Below are positions 25,000 to 37,319 of a stretch of DNA of 64,000 nt, one piece after another. Under the pieces are notes generated by a model that worked only from the letters and a program-made list of their open reading frames with translations, did no database searches and had not been told where the DNA came from. The DNA is from Talpa occidentalis (lineage: Eukaryota; Chordata; Mammalia; Eulipotyphla; Talpidae). A program made the translations under genes and the position numbers. The stretch lies in assembly GCF_014898055.3 (NCBI RefSeq), contig NW_023605194.1:63179361-63243360 (forward strand), read 5' to 3'. Positions within the stretch are counted from its first letter, which is position 1. Every line of letters begins with the position of its first letter.

Positions 25000-26130
25000 C
25001 CAACTGCCTTCGAGAGGGCTTTTTAAAAATTGTACGGTTTTTCCTGCAAGAGCAGTGCCCATCTGCTCCGCTTCTCCCCTGGTACTCTTTCCATCCTGGC
25101 ACCTTTCCTGAGCGCTCGCTCCGAACGGTCTCTTCCTCCTGGCTTTCTTCCCCTCCCACTTCCTGCCTCGGCCGACTGCGCGGGCCGCACCTGCGAAACG
25201 CGTTTCCATTGGTGACATGTTGGCGGGCCGGCCGGTGGCACTTCCTCCTTTACACCCCGTGACCCGCGTCCGGCTGCCGCCCTCCCAGTCACGCGGCCTC
25301 AGCCTCCGGGACGCAGCCCGCGCGCGGCCTCCGAACTCCGCAACTCGCGGCCCCAGCGCCGGACCCCGGACCCGTAGGGTGAGCTGCCGCCAGCGGGCGA
25401 CCCCCGCCCTCCCACTGCCCCTGCGGGGCGCGGACCTCCCCACTTCCTCCCCAAGCCCCGCTCCCTCCGCCCCGGGAGCCCCCCCCTTCAATAAGTGCCC
25501 CCCCCGCAGCTCCGCCCCCAGAGGCGGAAACCCGCCGCTACCCTTCCACCCCCCGCGGGGCCCGGGAACTTTCCTTGCTTGGCTCCCCTTACTTGGGAGC
25601 TCCGCCCGCCCCCCCCCGCCCCTCCCCGCGCCTCGGGGAGGCCGGACGGCGAACTCTGTCTCACTTCATTCCTGCCCGGTCCCCCCCACCCCCCTTCTGC
25701 CCGGGAAGTCTTGGCCGCTCCCTGCCCCCACCCCACCCCACCCACCCCCCCCCACCCCCGACCTAGGCGCTCCTCCCGCCTCCCGGCAGCCTTCGCACTG
25801 TGACCTCGCGCTGCTCCCCTCCCCCCGCGCGGGGCTCTTCTCCGCCTCCCTCCGTCCCGTCGCCGCCCCGGAAGCTCGCGCTGACCCCGCCCAGGCCTGG
25901 GGTTGGGGCGACTTGGGTCCGACCTTCGGCCTCTGCCGGGACTGCCCGAAGTTAGTTGGTCGCCTGGCGGAGCCCGAGCGGTCCCCTTCACCTAGTGCGG
26001 GTACCCCAGCCCCGGGTCTCGGCCTGTGGGAGCGCCGTTGTGCTTCCCGCCGAAATCGCTCGGACGCGCCTCTGGCGGCCCGGGAGCTTGGGGCCGTAGT
26101 TGTTTCAGTTTCAGGTTAATCACAAAAGGA
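25000..26130 (+). promoter_or_regulatory. HNRNPF: Second CpG island, likely alternative HNRNPF promoter
   Basis: CpG-dense region with an inverted CCAAT (attgg at about 25209), many GC boxes and a strong donor, gtagg|gtgagc (GT at 25379). An alternative first exon of roughly 25250-25378 could splice to the 28432 exon or straight to the coding exon. It could also drive a separate transcript on either strand. The 300-codon frame across it is low-complexity Pro/Ala/Arg and is not called as a gene. Confidence 0.55.
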
Positions 26131-27274
26131 GACGCACCTGGACTTTTCCCGGAACCCTCTGCCTTTCTAGGAGTCGGGTGGAATTGGGGTCTGTAAATCG
26201 CATTTGCTTGCTGAAAGTAGGGATTTAGCCTTACTCCCCTCAGCGGTAAGTCTAAGAACAAAAAAGTTAACTGTGGGGTAAGAGTAGACCAGGACAGTCT
26301 GATTTGTGTGCGCTCCCAGCTGCAGATTAAAGTTCACTTACAACTGAGGCGAACATGCGCCTCAGCTCTCCCTGGGCACATGTAACAGCAGCGTGAAGCC
26401 TGAGTCCCCCGAGGCCCGGTTCTGAACAGGAGTGGGAGGGACAGGTAAAGCGCCCTGTTTATTCCATTAGATAAGCCTAAATCTGTGTAGGCGCTTGTGG
26501 GCCCGCCCTATTTTATCTTGATTGGATCTACCTGATTTCCAAAGTAAATCTTGTCTGACCAGTATAGTGATGAAGAGTGTGTTCTGGAGCGCCTACCTTG
26601 TTAGAAATGTAGGATTCTATTTTATTAAGCCCTTTAACAAGATCCCTAGGTGATCTGTGTGCACACTCGCGTCACAGTCCAGTCACCTGGGGGAGTAGTG
26701 TGAAATCCGTGGCAGCACCCTGTACAGTTAAAATCAGTCTCCAGTCGCGGGACCCAGGTGCGGTGTTTATCACTCCCCTGGCGATTTCAAGGTGCTGCCT
26801 GGGTGAGTCCAGTGGTTGGAGCCTGTGCGCCATAGTTACCTTACAGGAATTGACTTAATTGGGTCTGGCTGTCTCTGCTGTTGGAGGGGGGATCCCAGCT
26901 TTGGGAGTCAGTAACTGAGATAAAGCAAAAGGGCTATGCTCATTAACATAATTTGGGTTTTTTTTCCCCTTTAGATTCCACTCTTTTTTCTGTGGGTGCA
27001 AGGGAGAATTTCAGGAAATTCTCTGAAAGCCTTACAGGGAATTTCAGACTCTTAAACTATAATACTTTTATAGTACTTTTGTACAGGTTTTTCTCCCCAA
27101 GTTGTGTCCCATGATCCCAATATACTGGCAATGAGGCAGATACCGTCTGTAGACAACAAACTTGGCTAAATTAACTTTACCAATTCTTCCTTTCCAAAAC
27201 TGATAATGTTTGTTTGTTAGTTTTCAGATGTATTCTCTGGACTTCAGCACATATTTTAGTCTTTTGTTGTTTTT
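26131..27274. other. HNRNPF intron, no clear feature
   Basis: Unique intronic sequence next to the second CpG island. Confidence 0.5.
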
Positions 27275-27542
27275 AATAGAAGATTGATTTATTTATGCAT
27301 ACAAGAACTGGGCTACAGGCCAGAGGTGTTGGGGTACGTGAGAGGATTCACCAGAGACTGGGGAATAGAACAGACAGACTGACTGAAATACATTGCTGAG
27401 GGGATCAGCGGGCAAGACAGGAGAGGTCTGCTGCGCTGCTCCATATGGATCCACCTTCCTGGCTGGGGATTGAACTTGTGCTGCAGTGGCTGCTGATAGC
27501 TTGATAGTGATGTCTTCAGTCCCTGCACCACCGGGGAGGCCC
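27275..27542 (-). mobile_element. tRNA-Glu SINE (type 1)
   Basis: Flanking repeat TTAGTCTTTTG. Confidence 0.9.
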
Positions 27543-27649
27543 CCATCTTAGTCTTTTGGGGAATAGTTTTAATCACCTAGCTGTGAGGAATGGTCCTGGT
27601 GATGTTTTTGTGTTTTGGTTGGGTGTTTTTTGTTTTTTTAATTTTTTTT

Positions 27650-27890
27650 TTCTTTAAGATTTAGTTTTTGTTGATAGAATAGCTGGGGTATGGGCCAGAG
27701 GCGCCGGAGGGTGAGAGCATTCCCCAGAGGCAGCGTGGGGAGCAGAACAGGCAGATGGACTGAAAGCACTGCTGAGGGGAGCAATGGGCATGACAGAGGT
27801 CTGCTGCGCCATGTGGGAATCTCCCTGGCCAGCAGGGAATCAAACCTGCGCTGCAAAGGGACAGCTTTGTGGCGCCACTGGGGAGGTCCA
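27650..27890 (-). mobile_element. tRNA-Glu SINE (diverged)
   Basis: Reversed copy; flanks share GTGATGTTTT. Confidence 0.88.
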
Positions 27891-28431
27891 CATAGTGATG
27901 TTTTCATATTAACGTTTTCTCTGCTTATTTTCTGTCATGTAGTTAAAAGGTCAATGTCATGTCAAATAGTTGTCAAAAAATGAAATGAAGCTACCAGTAA
28001 AACTGAGGAAGCTAGTTTGCCTGCATCCCCCTCTCCTGAAATTTTTGTAATCCTATTGAACAATTTTTAGTGAAATTTCTACCTAGCACTTGAGCCCTCC
28101 TTTCCTTGCCCTCAATTGAGATTAAAATTCCATACTTCAGAGTTTCACTATGGAAGCTGATGGATTTAGTTAAATCTCTAGTACAGGTAAATGGAATTAC
28201 TACTACCCTTTGAAAAGACAAACCTTTTAAATTTGGAGAGAGCAGAATGGGTGTGTACTTTTATTAGGGCTGCCCCATGGCTATAAAAATCCTCTTCCTA
28301 CCCAAGCCCTGCTTTCCCACCCCTCTCCCCCACCCCAAGGAAGCTCAGAATCTGGCCAGGGGAAATCCCTGCCTGCAGTACTCTTGAGTGCTGGGGCACT
28401 GAGGCAAGACTGCTGTATCGCTCTTTTTTAG

Positions 28432-28492
28432 GACAATTCCCGTTGCCTGCCAGAAGTGTCTTCGTGTTGGGCATCCTCGCTTGTGCTTTAAG
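28432..28492 (+). other. HNRNPF: Candidate HNRNPF 5' UTR exon
   Basis: This 61-nt segment sits between a good acceptor (ctcttttttag, ending 28431) and a consensus donor (aag|gtgagc, GT at 28493). It is GC-richer than the flanking intron, carries no obvious repeat and lies between the CpG islands and the coding exon. HNRNPF is known to have alternative noncoding 5' exons. Assignment is by position and splice sites only. Confidence 0.6.
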
Positions 28493-29526
28493 GTGAGCTA
28501 TTTTAAGAAAAATTTATCAGTTTATATTTGATTTATTCAAGTTCAAATTTTTCTTAGAAGTGTGATAATAGAATTTTCTGTCTCCTAAATCTAAAGTTTA
28601 GCAGTACTCCACAGAGCTCTTTTCTTTTGTGTTTTAACATCCTGAGAACCATTAAGTTTCTGCAAAGTATCCAAATGTATAGGATTCTGAGGGGAAAATG
28701 GGATGTTGCATTGTTGTCAAAAAATTTGAGTTCCATTGGAAGTTGAGAAGAACAAGAAATTAAAAGTCTTAGAAGTTGAGAAATGGAAGGGAAAACTTAT
28801 TCTGGAATAAAAATAGGCAGTAAATGTTCTGAAGGAAACGTGGAGGAAAATGCTCTTTCCCATGAAATACTTGTTTTTTTATCCTTCCTGATATCTTTCA
28901 GCCTATCTAGGCTACCATATTCTAGAGGGAGGTGTTGACCTTACAAGGTCCTCAGTTAATCTCTCTCGCTAATCTGGGCCCTGTACTGAGGGTGGGGCCA
29001 TAGTAACCAGAACAGATGCAGGCTGTTTCTAGTGGTAGGCTCTGTAGGCTCTTACTGCCATTTTGAAGAGTTATAAACAAATCAGGGTAAGGATGCTATG
29101 GGAGCATAGAACCATAGGATTAATTTGTAGAAAGAGAAACACTTTTAAATGTAGTATTTGAGCTCAGACTCTAAGGATTATTGGGATTAAGTTTAGGGAG
29201 CAGAGAAGTATAGGGATAAAGGAGATTTCAAAATGAAAAAGAGTTGATATGAGCTAGTATGTTGCAGGCCAAAGTTTTAAGACCTGAGCATCCCCTTAAC
29301 ACTGGTTTGTGTTCCATTGCTAGTGGAATTCTTGAAGGCCTTAGGAGGGTGAGGGTGAGTGGCATAGTCACTAAAAGAACACTGGATCTGCAGAGTGGTA
29401 TATAATCAGGTCTAGCCATTGTGCTTAGAGGAGTTTAAAAATCAGGAGTATATGTTGTTGGGAGTGGAATTTGAAAGTAGTAAGGGGAAATAGGGATGTG
29501 AAGGAATTGGAGGAAAAAAACCCATG
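28493..29526. other. HNRNPF intron, no clear feature
   Basis: No repeat or exon recognised beyond the donor at 28493. Confidence 0.5.
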
Positions 29527-29780
29527 ATTTTTTTGCATAAAATAACTGATGTAGACCAGAGGTGCTTGGGGAGGGGTGAGAGGATTCACGGGGGGGGGGG
29601 GGGGGTTGGGGCAGTACAGGCAAATTTACTGAAATACACTACATGCTGTTAAGCGGAGCAACAGGAGAGAAAGGAGAGGTCTGTTGTGACCTATGTGGGT
29701 TAGCTTCCTGGCCTGGAGATTGAACTCAGGCATTAGTGGTGACAGCGCTGAGACTTAACCCCTAGGCCACCAGGGAGGCC
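29527..29780 (-). mobile_element. tRNA-Glu SINE (diverged, with G run)
   Basis: Reversed copy whose body contains a 16-nt G run (29590-29605). Confidence 0.87.
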
Positions 29781-32562
29781 TCCAAAAACCACAATTTGAT
29801 GATGCAAATCACAAAGGAAGTAATTTATTGAGATAATGCTTTGCAATATAGTACACTGGCAACTGAATAGGGTTTAGGGTGGAGATAGGATCATCCAGAG
29901 ATTTGATGGTTTCATTGGATTTGAGGTCTTAGGAGAAGTTGTTTAGGATTACTTCTGTTTCCTTCTAGAGCTCTGGATTTCAGGTAAGGCCATTTATACT
30001 GCTGAAGTGCTTATAGAAGAGTTTTAGAGGGGAAATGCTGTCAGTTGTGATGCATAGAAGGAGCTGTGGAGTAGAGTTTTGTAAGGGCTCAGGGAAAAAG
30101 CATTTTGTGAGCCAAACAGGAAAAGGCTGAGTGTCTTGAGGAATTAACTAGGAAAAGCAGGATAAATTTGCATCACAGAAGGCAAAGGAGAAAGGATTTC
30201 CAGAGGGTATAAATTCTGCTGTGGAAACAAGATGAAGGTAGGAAAGGACTCATTCTCTTTGCCACGGAGGGCCTTCTCAGAGTGGATCCAATGCCTTTTT
30301 AATGGTAGGGAGTCCAGGTGATAGAGAGCTTGTGATGAGATTTAACTGAAAGTGAAAACTACCAGCAAGTTAGGTACAAGCAGAATTGGCCTCAGCTAAG
30401 GTACATATTTATGGAAATGGTTAAAAGTACATAATTAGTTGCTAAAGAAAAAGTTTTCAGTGGAAATTGGGGCCAGAGCTGTATGTATATGATGATACAA
30501 GCTATCAGGAAAAGCTGTTCTTACTTATAAATTCTTAGGACCTTGGCAGTTTGCTTCATTGGTCCCCATTCCTCTTTGAAGTAGATGATCAACTGGAAGG
30601 TAAGGCTAGATTAGAATATGTAAGGTTTCCACGGATATCTAAAAGACTTTGGAAGGAGTCGTGGAATTGTAGGCACTATGGAGGGCTTGCTTTAAAAGGT
30701 TGGTGACTATAGTAGTTTTCCAACTGAAGGCAGTTAACACACATAACCCCTCATACATTTGGGCATGTCTGAAGACAGTTTATCACATCTGGGGTGGAGA
30801 TGCTACTGGAATTTAGTAGATAGAGGCCAGAGATACTCCCCAAATCCTACAGTGCACGTGCTTGCACCCTGTAACAATAACCTGTGGTGCAAAATAAACC
30901 CTTTTTACCTAGCTGTGTGCTACTTAACCACTCAGCACAGCTACAGAACTAGTCAGATACTTACAATTTTCCAAAGCTGTTTTTCTGGGCATACAATAAA
31001 TCAAGGCTCCAATGCATGCAAATTCCATTTATTGTGGAGATAAACTGAAATTAGCATTACAAAATTATCTTTTCACACATTGGCAGTAGTATTGATTAGG
31101 CACTAAATATAATGACTACCTTAAATATTTAAATTATTTTAGGTCAGTTGTTGAAATTTTGACTGCAAATGGTAACTCACTGAGAATTTCACATTACCAA
31201 TTTGTTTTTCCTGCTTTCTGTTAAATTGTGGGATTTTTGGTTTTGGAATAAATATTTTAGAAGCTCTTTATATCTGCCTATAGTTAGATCCTCTAATAGT
31301 GTAAATATACCCCCTTTCCATCTGGGATATCTTTGTAATTCATCTGATTGTATTCAAGCTTGTATTTTCTTTTTCTGTATAACCAGTGTCTCCTCATATT
31401 TCTTTTCTCACATCTCTTACAACTGATTTTAATGGCTACTACATCTATTGCACTTGATAGGAAGTGGTGACTTCTATGGAACATTTACTTTGCATATACT
31501 CATGCTCATTTTGAGTGCTTTCTCTTACATAGATCACTGAAAAAAAAAAAAAATCTGGCCCTGTACTGCATTGTTTTTATTATCTCGAATGCATGTATTG
31601 GTATCTGACTCAATTCTACTCTTTCTGAAGACTTCACATGGATTTGACCTTTACTTATCTCTTTTCAGTTTGGATTCTTCGGGGTGCAAGGTACCAACAT
31701 TTCCATGACACCTTTCAAGAAGAGTGCCTCTCACCCTTCTTGTAGTTGGAGGTGTTCTTTCCCTTCCAGTCCCTCAACAAAACAGTGATGAATATGTTTT
31801 ATATTGTTCCTTTCCTTTATATGTGAACAGAAGCATCTAGTTTGAGTTCTGTGTCTGTAGTGTTTATAACTAATTCTTCTGATGGATTTGTCTATTTGTC
31901 TAGGTATGTCACCAGTTTAGCCTTATACTTGACTGATGGTATTTGAATTGACAGCTTAGGAATAAAATGACTAGATTTCACTTATTTTCACTTCTATAGT
32001 ATCTTGCCACAACCATGCAAATTGGCTTTTGTTTAAGAATCATCTGAAGGGAATACTTGTTTAAAAAAAAGAGAAAAACATCAAAATTCATCATGATACA
32101 TTATCTGGGCTAAATAAAATTTAAGATAGTGTGCCCTTGCTCTAAGTTGCTATCTTTACATTCAAGGCACCAAGTTACCGTATCCTCCTGCCTTTTACTT
32201 AGCCATGCAATAATACAATTTATATTTTTCACCAATTCTAAAACAGTGTCTTTCTATTTCTGAATGCTGTCTCAGTTCATTCTCTTGTCTTATTCTCTAG
32301 AACTTATAATTAGCCAAAAGAATTTATAGATTTTGCTTATTTACTGAAATTTCCAGATCATCATTTTGTTCAAATTTTACCATTCTAGTTCACTTTTTTA
32401 AAACTCATGCTTGGTTCTTTTTAGACTGCAAATAATGTCAGTTTTCATATTTCACTCATCCTTCCTCATCTGCAAAATGAGGAAAACTATATTTATTGCA
32501 TATTCTTTTAATTCATATTAAATGGAAACTTTTATGTAAAGTAGTTTTTGCTTTTTTTTCAG
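29781..32562. other. HNRNPF last intron, no clear feature
   Basis: AT-rich; ends in a strong polypyrimidine tract and acceptor at 32562. Confidence 0.5.
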
Positions 32563-32613
32563 CCACAAAAATCTGCACCCAAGCTTGTTTGACATCTGCC
32601 CTGTCAAGTGTCC

Positions 32614-33858
32614 ATGATGCTGGGCCCCGAGGGAGGTGAAGGCTTTGTGGTCAAGCTCCGTGGCCTGCCCTGGTCCTGCTCTGTTGAGGATGTGCAGAAT
32701 TTCCTCTCCGACTGCACGATTCATGATGGGGCCGCAGGCGTTCATTTTATCTACACTAGAGAAGGCAGGCAGAGTGGTGAGGCTTTTGTTGAACTCGAAT
32801 CAGAAGATGATGTAAAATTGGCCCTGAAAAAAGACAGGGAAAGCATGGGGCACCGGTACATTGAGGTGTTCAAGTCCCACAGAACCGAGATGGATTGGGT
32901 GCTGAAGCACAGTGGTCCAAACAGTGCCGACACTGCCAATGATGGCTTTGTGCGGCTTCGAGGACTCCCGTTTGGATGCACCAAGGAAGAAATTGTCCAG
33001 TTCTTTTCAGGGTTGGAAATTGTGCCAAACGGGATCACATTGCCTGTGGACCCCGAGGGCAAGATTACAGGGGAAGCCTTTGTGCAGTTTGCTTCACAGG
33101 AGTTAGCTGAGAAGGCTCTGGGAAAGCACAAGGAGAGAATAGGGCACAGGTATATTGAAGTGTTCAAGAGCAGTCAGGAAGAAGTTAGATCATACTCAGA
33201 TCCCCCTCTGAAGTTCATGTCTGTGCAGCGGCCAGGGCCCTATGACCGGCCTGGTACAGCCAGGAGATACATTGGTATTGTCAAACAAGCAGGCCTGGAT
33301 AGGATGAGATCGGGTGCCTACAGTGCAGGCTACGGGGGCTATGAGGAGTACAGCGGCCTCAGCGATGGCTACGGCTTCACCACCGATCTGTTTGGGAGAG
33401 ACCTCAGTTACTGTCTCTCCGGGATGTATGATCACAGATATGGAGATGGCGAGTTTACTGTCCAGAGCACCACTGGGCACTGTGTCCACATGAGAGGGCT
33501 GCCATACAAAGCCACTGAGAACGACATTTACAACTTCTTCTCTCCACTCAACCCCGTTAGAGTTCATATTGAGATTGGCCCTGATGGAAGAGTGACGGGT
33601 GAAGCTGATGTTGAGTTTGCCACTCACGAAGAAGCCGTGGCAGCTATGTCCAAAGACAGGGCCAACATGCAACACAGATACATAGAACTCTTCTTGAATT
33701 CCACAACAGGGGCCAGCAATGGGGCATATAGCAGCCAGATGATGCAAGGCATGGGGGTGTCGACCCAGTCTACTTACAGTGGCCTTGAGAGCCAATCTGT
33801 GAGTGGCTGTTACGGGGCTGGCTACAGTGGCCAGAACAGCATGGGTGGATATGACTAG
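32614..33858 (+). CDS. HNRNPF: Heterogeneous nuclear ribonucleoprotein F (hnRNP F), complete single-exon CDS
   Basis: This is a nuclear RNA-binding protein that recognises G-tracts and influences alternative splicing and 3'-end processing. The frame encodes 414 residues ending in TAG. Human hnRNP F has 415; the one-residue difference lies near residue 386 ([11 protein letters not shown]). The quasi-RRMs are visible: qRRM1 about 11-90 (LRGLPWSCS at 15-23), qRRM2 about 111-190 (LRGLPFGCT) and qRRM3 about 288-366 (MRGLPYKAT). A Gly/Tyr-rich linker (about 230-275) and a Gly/Ser/Tyr-rich tail ending GQNSMGGYD follow the family layout. The start is the first ATG of the ATGATG pair; an upstream in-frame GTG (32608) is not needed. 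HNRNPF rather than HNRNPH1/H2 is indicated by the [10 protein letters not shown] start, the length and the FXYD4 neighbour. It is not a retrocopy: a splice acceptor lies 51 bp upstream, 5' UTR exon and CpG promoters precede it, and there is no poly(A)/TSD signature. Confidence 0.98.
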   Translation: MMLGPEGGEGFVVKLRGLPWSCSVEDVQNFLSDCTIHDGAAGVHFIYTREGRQSGEAFVELESEDDVKLALKKDRESMGHRYIEVFKSHRTEMDWVLKHSGPNSADTANDGFVRLRGLPFGCTKEEIVQFFSGLEIVPNGITLPVDPEGKITGEAFVQFASQELAEKALGKHKERIGHRYIEVFKSSQEEVRSYSDPPLKFMSVQRPGPYDRPGTARRYIGIVKQAGLDRMRSGAYSAGYGGYEEYSGLSDGYGFTTDLFGRDLSYCLSGMYDHRYGDGEFTVQSTTGHCVHMRGLPYKATENDIYNFFSPLNPVRVHIEIGPDGRVTGEADVEFATHEEAVAAMSKDRANMQHRYIELFLNSTTGASNGAYSSQMMQGMGVSTQSTYSGLESQSVSGCYGAGYSGQNSMGGYD

Positions 33859-34446
33859 TTTTGTAGGAGCTTTTGAGTTCTTTCAAATTTTCACAGGCAG
33901 CAACAAGGCAATGAAAAGCAGTTATTACTCTAGCGGAACCGTTGGGACCCATTTTGCACCATGAGTTTGTGAAATCTGGATTAAAAAATTACCTCTTCAG
34001 TGTTTTCTCATGCAAACTTTCTTCTAGCATGTGATATTGAGTAAACAAACTATTTTCAGCTTTTCTCAACATGTTGGTAGCTTCAGAGTCCTGTAATCTT
34101 GAGTTAAAGTAGCTTTGAATATGTTAAATGTGGATCTTTTACACCACATCACCAAGAACACATTGGGGGGAGCTTTTTTGGTTGTTTTTTTTTTGGAGAA
34201 CTCAAGGTGCTAGATCCCTAATTCAAAAAGGAACATTTCTCGTGTTTGTTCATTCTAGTTTATTTTCATTTAAAATCTTTTAGGTTAAGTTTAAGCTTTT
34301 TAAAAGTTAGTTTTGAAATTGAGACACAATACTAATACTGTAGGAATTGGTGAGGCCTTGACTTAAACTTTCTTTGTACTGTGATTCCTTTTTCGGTGTG
34401 ATGCTAAGAAAGTGTTGGTTTTTTGTTAACTAAATTTTTTTCTTAA

Positions 34447-34452
34447 AATAAA
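34447..34452 (+). terminator. HNRNPF: HNRNPF polyadenylation signal AATAAA
   Basis: A canonical hexamer lies 589 nt after the stop codon, followed by a T-rich stretch and a CA-rich cleavage context. No earlier canonical hexamer was seen in the 3' UTR. Confidence 0.75.
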
Positions 34453-34860
34453 GATTTTTTCACAATAACTGGCACAGACTATCTACTCACCAAAAAGCAA
34501 GAAATGAGTGACTGAAGAAAATTCATTTTAACACTTATGTGTGGATTTCAAAATAGCTTTGCACATGAAATTTGATTTCCCTTACATTCTTACAATGAGG
34601 CTAAATTAAAAATCAGATGAAAGAAAGAGGTTCCGTGTACAAATGGTGGAAGTGGTGACCAGCAACATTCTAGAAAGTATGAAAGTAGAAGCACACAATC
34701 CCAGCCTCCTGTGACTCATGCTCTGTTCATAAGCCATTTGTGATGTCCTGCTCTTCCTTTATGCTAGAGTTGATTATTTCTATAAAGTACACTCCTGAGT
34801 TAGGAATTACAGGTGGTTATTCTCTGCTTGAGACCTATTTGCAAATTGTTAATAGTAAAC

Positions 34861-34915
34861 TGTCATCCATTTAACAGTAGAAAGCAAATGTCATCCATTT
34901 AACAGTAGAAAGCAA
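34861..34915. repeat. Tandem duplication, 28-nt unit
   Basis: TGTCATCCATTTAACAGTAG... is present twice back to back, nearly identical; downstream of HNRNPF. Confidence 0.9.
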
Positions 34916-36999
34916 TGTCCAAATTCCAGATGGCTCTTCACAACAGCATTTACCATCACTTTGACCTTATGACATACACTAAATAAAAAAACCATCAAGA
35001 TTTTAAAATGTGAATGGAGTTTATTTTTTTAAAGGAGACTGCTAGTTACTGGTAATTTCCCCATCTTCCCACTTGTCTTCGATGACCAATAAAATAGCCC
35101 ACATACCATAATTTCACCAGTTTAAGGATTCTCATCTGGTATTTCAGGGGACTGGCCTCATAAAAGGCTCTATTGGTAAGTATATGTAGGTAGATTCTCA
35201 CTGACTTCATTGAACATCATAGGCCTTAACTGTCTTCCCATCTTCTGCACCGATGTACAGCCTCAAGTGGCCTGAGTTAGGCAGCCAGATCACCCCAAAA
35301 ATGACTGGTCCTTGCCAACCCCACAGGCCCAGTGTATTCCAAATTTTAGGCAACAGTCCATGGGGGCAGTAGAAACTTGCAGGTTGTGAGGAGGACCCAG
35401 AGAAACTGCTTGGGGCTTCTTGCAGTTATATTATGGGTGATGGGAAAATGAGGCCAAGATAATAGTCGGCAGTGACATTTCAGTACATGCACCTCCATGT
35501 AAGTTTGCTTTGTGGTCCCGATCTATGAGCCCAGGAACCATGGGAATCTTGGGGCAATGTGAATAAATGCAGTGTCCCTGAAGTGTATTTATCTGGTCCC
35601 CTCAACTAGGAAAAAGAATAGAGGCCTCATCTGAGGTGGTTTGCAAAATGGAAACTGCCCCTCAAACGTCTGTTCCAACTTGTTTCCAGAATGGGTTGCC
35701 AAACTACTAGTAAGAATAATCCAACTTGTCACTTAGGTTAATGTACCAATGGTTTCTATAGAGGAATCAATTTCAAGACCAGGTTCTTCTGAGGGAGAAA
35801 AATAACCCCCAAATGAATTCAATTCGCTACACCTGTAGTACAAAATTCTACTTAGAAAAAGATTTAGTGAACATTTCAAACTTATTCTGCAAAACCTCAA
35901 ATGTTTACTTTGACCCCTCAAAAGTGTGCTGACTTCCAGGAAACTAGTACCAGGAGCTGACTGATATAGAGTGCAAAATCCCCACTGGAAGAAGACATTT
36001 TATGAAAATAAACCTCACATACACATAGATGTGGGGGTGAGGGATCATGAGAATGCTGGGCGGGAGGGTTGAGTGAAATGGCAGGGGCCATGTCTCAGTG
36101 ATTCAGGATTTAGAAGCAAAATGTCTCAGGCCATCCTGATTTGAAGTTGACTGTTGAAGCTTGAGACAGCAGCCAATGGGAGATAAAGATGTTGAGTGTT
36201 GAGACATCAAGACTGGAGAGCTGGGTGTGTGGAAAGATTAAGTATATGAAGCCCAAGGACCAACTGAGAAACCTTCCCGGGAAGGGCCAATGACACACCT
36301 TTGCTGCGTTGATAGGGAATGTGCAAGTGAGTGTTCTTACAGCCAGGCTTGGCAGTAGGAGAAAACAGGGATAAAGTGACTCCAGAAGAGCAGTGACAAG
36401 GTGGTAGTAGTCAGGTGTGAGGGCAGCAAAACCTGAAGAACTGAAAGGTTGGTGAGTTTTCTGCTCCCTGCTTTAACTACCTATATAAGCGGAAAACTGG
36501 AAATTAGGATCCTGGTTCTGTATTTCCAAAACGGCCAGGTCTCAGACCCAGAGATAATTGAAATGGAGAAAGGGACTAGTAGTTTTGCAGCTGTTGTGTT
36601 AATAAACACTAAATCTTCCCCTCTGATAGCGGATAGAAAAGGACCCATGTCTCCTGAGGACTTGGATATGGGGGATGATTTGACATTGATACCAGAGGAT
36701 CTAAGAAAGCTATTGTGGTTTCTGTTTGACAGGAAAGCCAGGTGACAAATGGACTCCATGGCTAAGTTCAGTTTCTTGTGGGTCAAACAGGTGTGCAGAC
36801 CCTTCAAGATAGTTCTCTGATTAGCAGGAAGGAATACAATAGAAAGCCCAACACTGGGCCCCAAGCTTATGAAAGTAAGATCCATAATGTTAGGAAAGAA
36901 AGGCCAAGAGGAACTTCAAATGGCACATACTCCCCATGCACCAAGATGGCATGTGAAGAAAGACTGCAATGTGTGTACATCTGAGGTTAGGGTCATTGA
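34916..36999. other. Intergenic, possible decayed retroviral sequence
   Basis: Not confidently recognised. Short frames near 36450-36745 and 36780-37080 could be decayed retroviral internal sequence, given the reverse-transcriptase-like fragment just downstream. Confidence 0.3.
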
Positions 37000-37319
37000 T
37001 GGAGACAAAAAGCAAGCATATGCCCTTTTAAACTGCCTTATCTGGTGCCAGCAAACAGCTGATAGATTCTGGTCATGATGGGTGGCCAGAAACTTAACCG
37101 TTACAGCTTAGTGCTTAATGTATGATGTAGTATATAGAATAGAATATCATACCTCAGGCACTTTGGAAGCTCCTGACCAGAAAAATACCTTTACAATCAG
37201 CATCAAGTGGGAAATTAAACATTTTATCTTCTCAGTGTGGATATCAGAAAGCCCTGTCTTTCCAGGGCTATAGTATCTCAAACTCCCCTGCTCTCTGCTA
37301 CAGTCTAATCTGAATAGCT

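Larger units (their letters stand above)
32563..34470 (+). other. HNRNPF: HNRNPF terminal exon (5' UTR end, CDS, 3' UTR)
   Basis: The exon starts after a strong acceptor (T-rich tract then cag at 32560-32562). It has 51 nt of 5' UTR, the whole CDS and about 610 nt of 3' UTR. The end is set by AATAAA at 34447-34452, so cleavage is expected about 15-25 nt later. The 3' UTR is AT-rich, as usual for this gene. Confidence 0.85.

Noticed and set aside
25217..26119. 300-codon + frame in the second CpG island
   Set aside because: Pro/Ala/Arg low-complexity; the region looks like a promoter and an antisense frame is equally open.
32563..34470. HNRNPF copy as a processed pseudogene
   Set aside because: Intact frame, upstream splice acceptor, CpG promoters, conserved neighbour and no poly(A) tract or flanking duplication; the human gene also has its CDS in one exon.
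36449..36885. Frames of 98 and 134 codons on opposite strands
   Set aside because: No recognisable domain, overlapping on both strands, in a stretch suspected to be decayed retroviral DNA.
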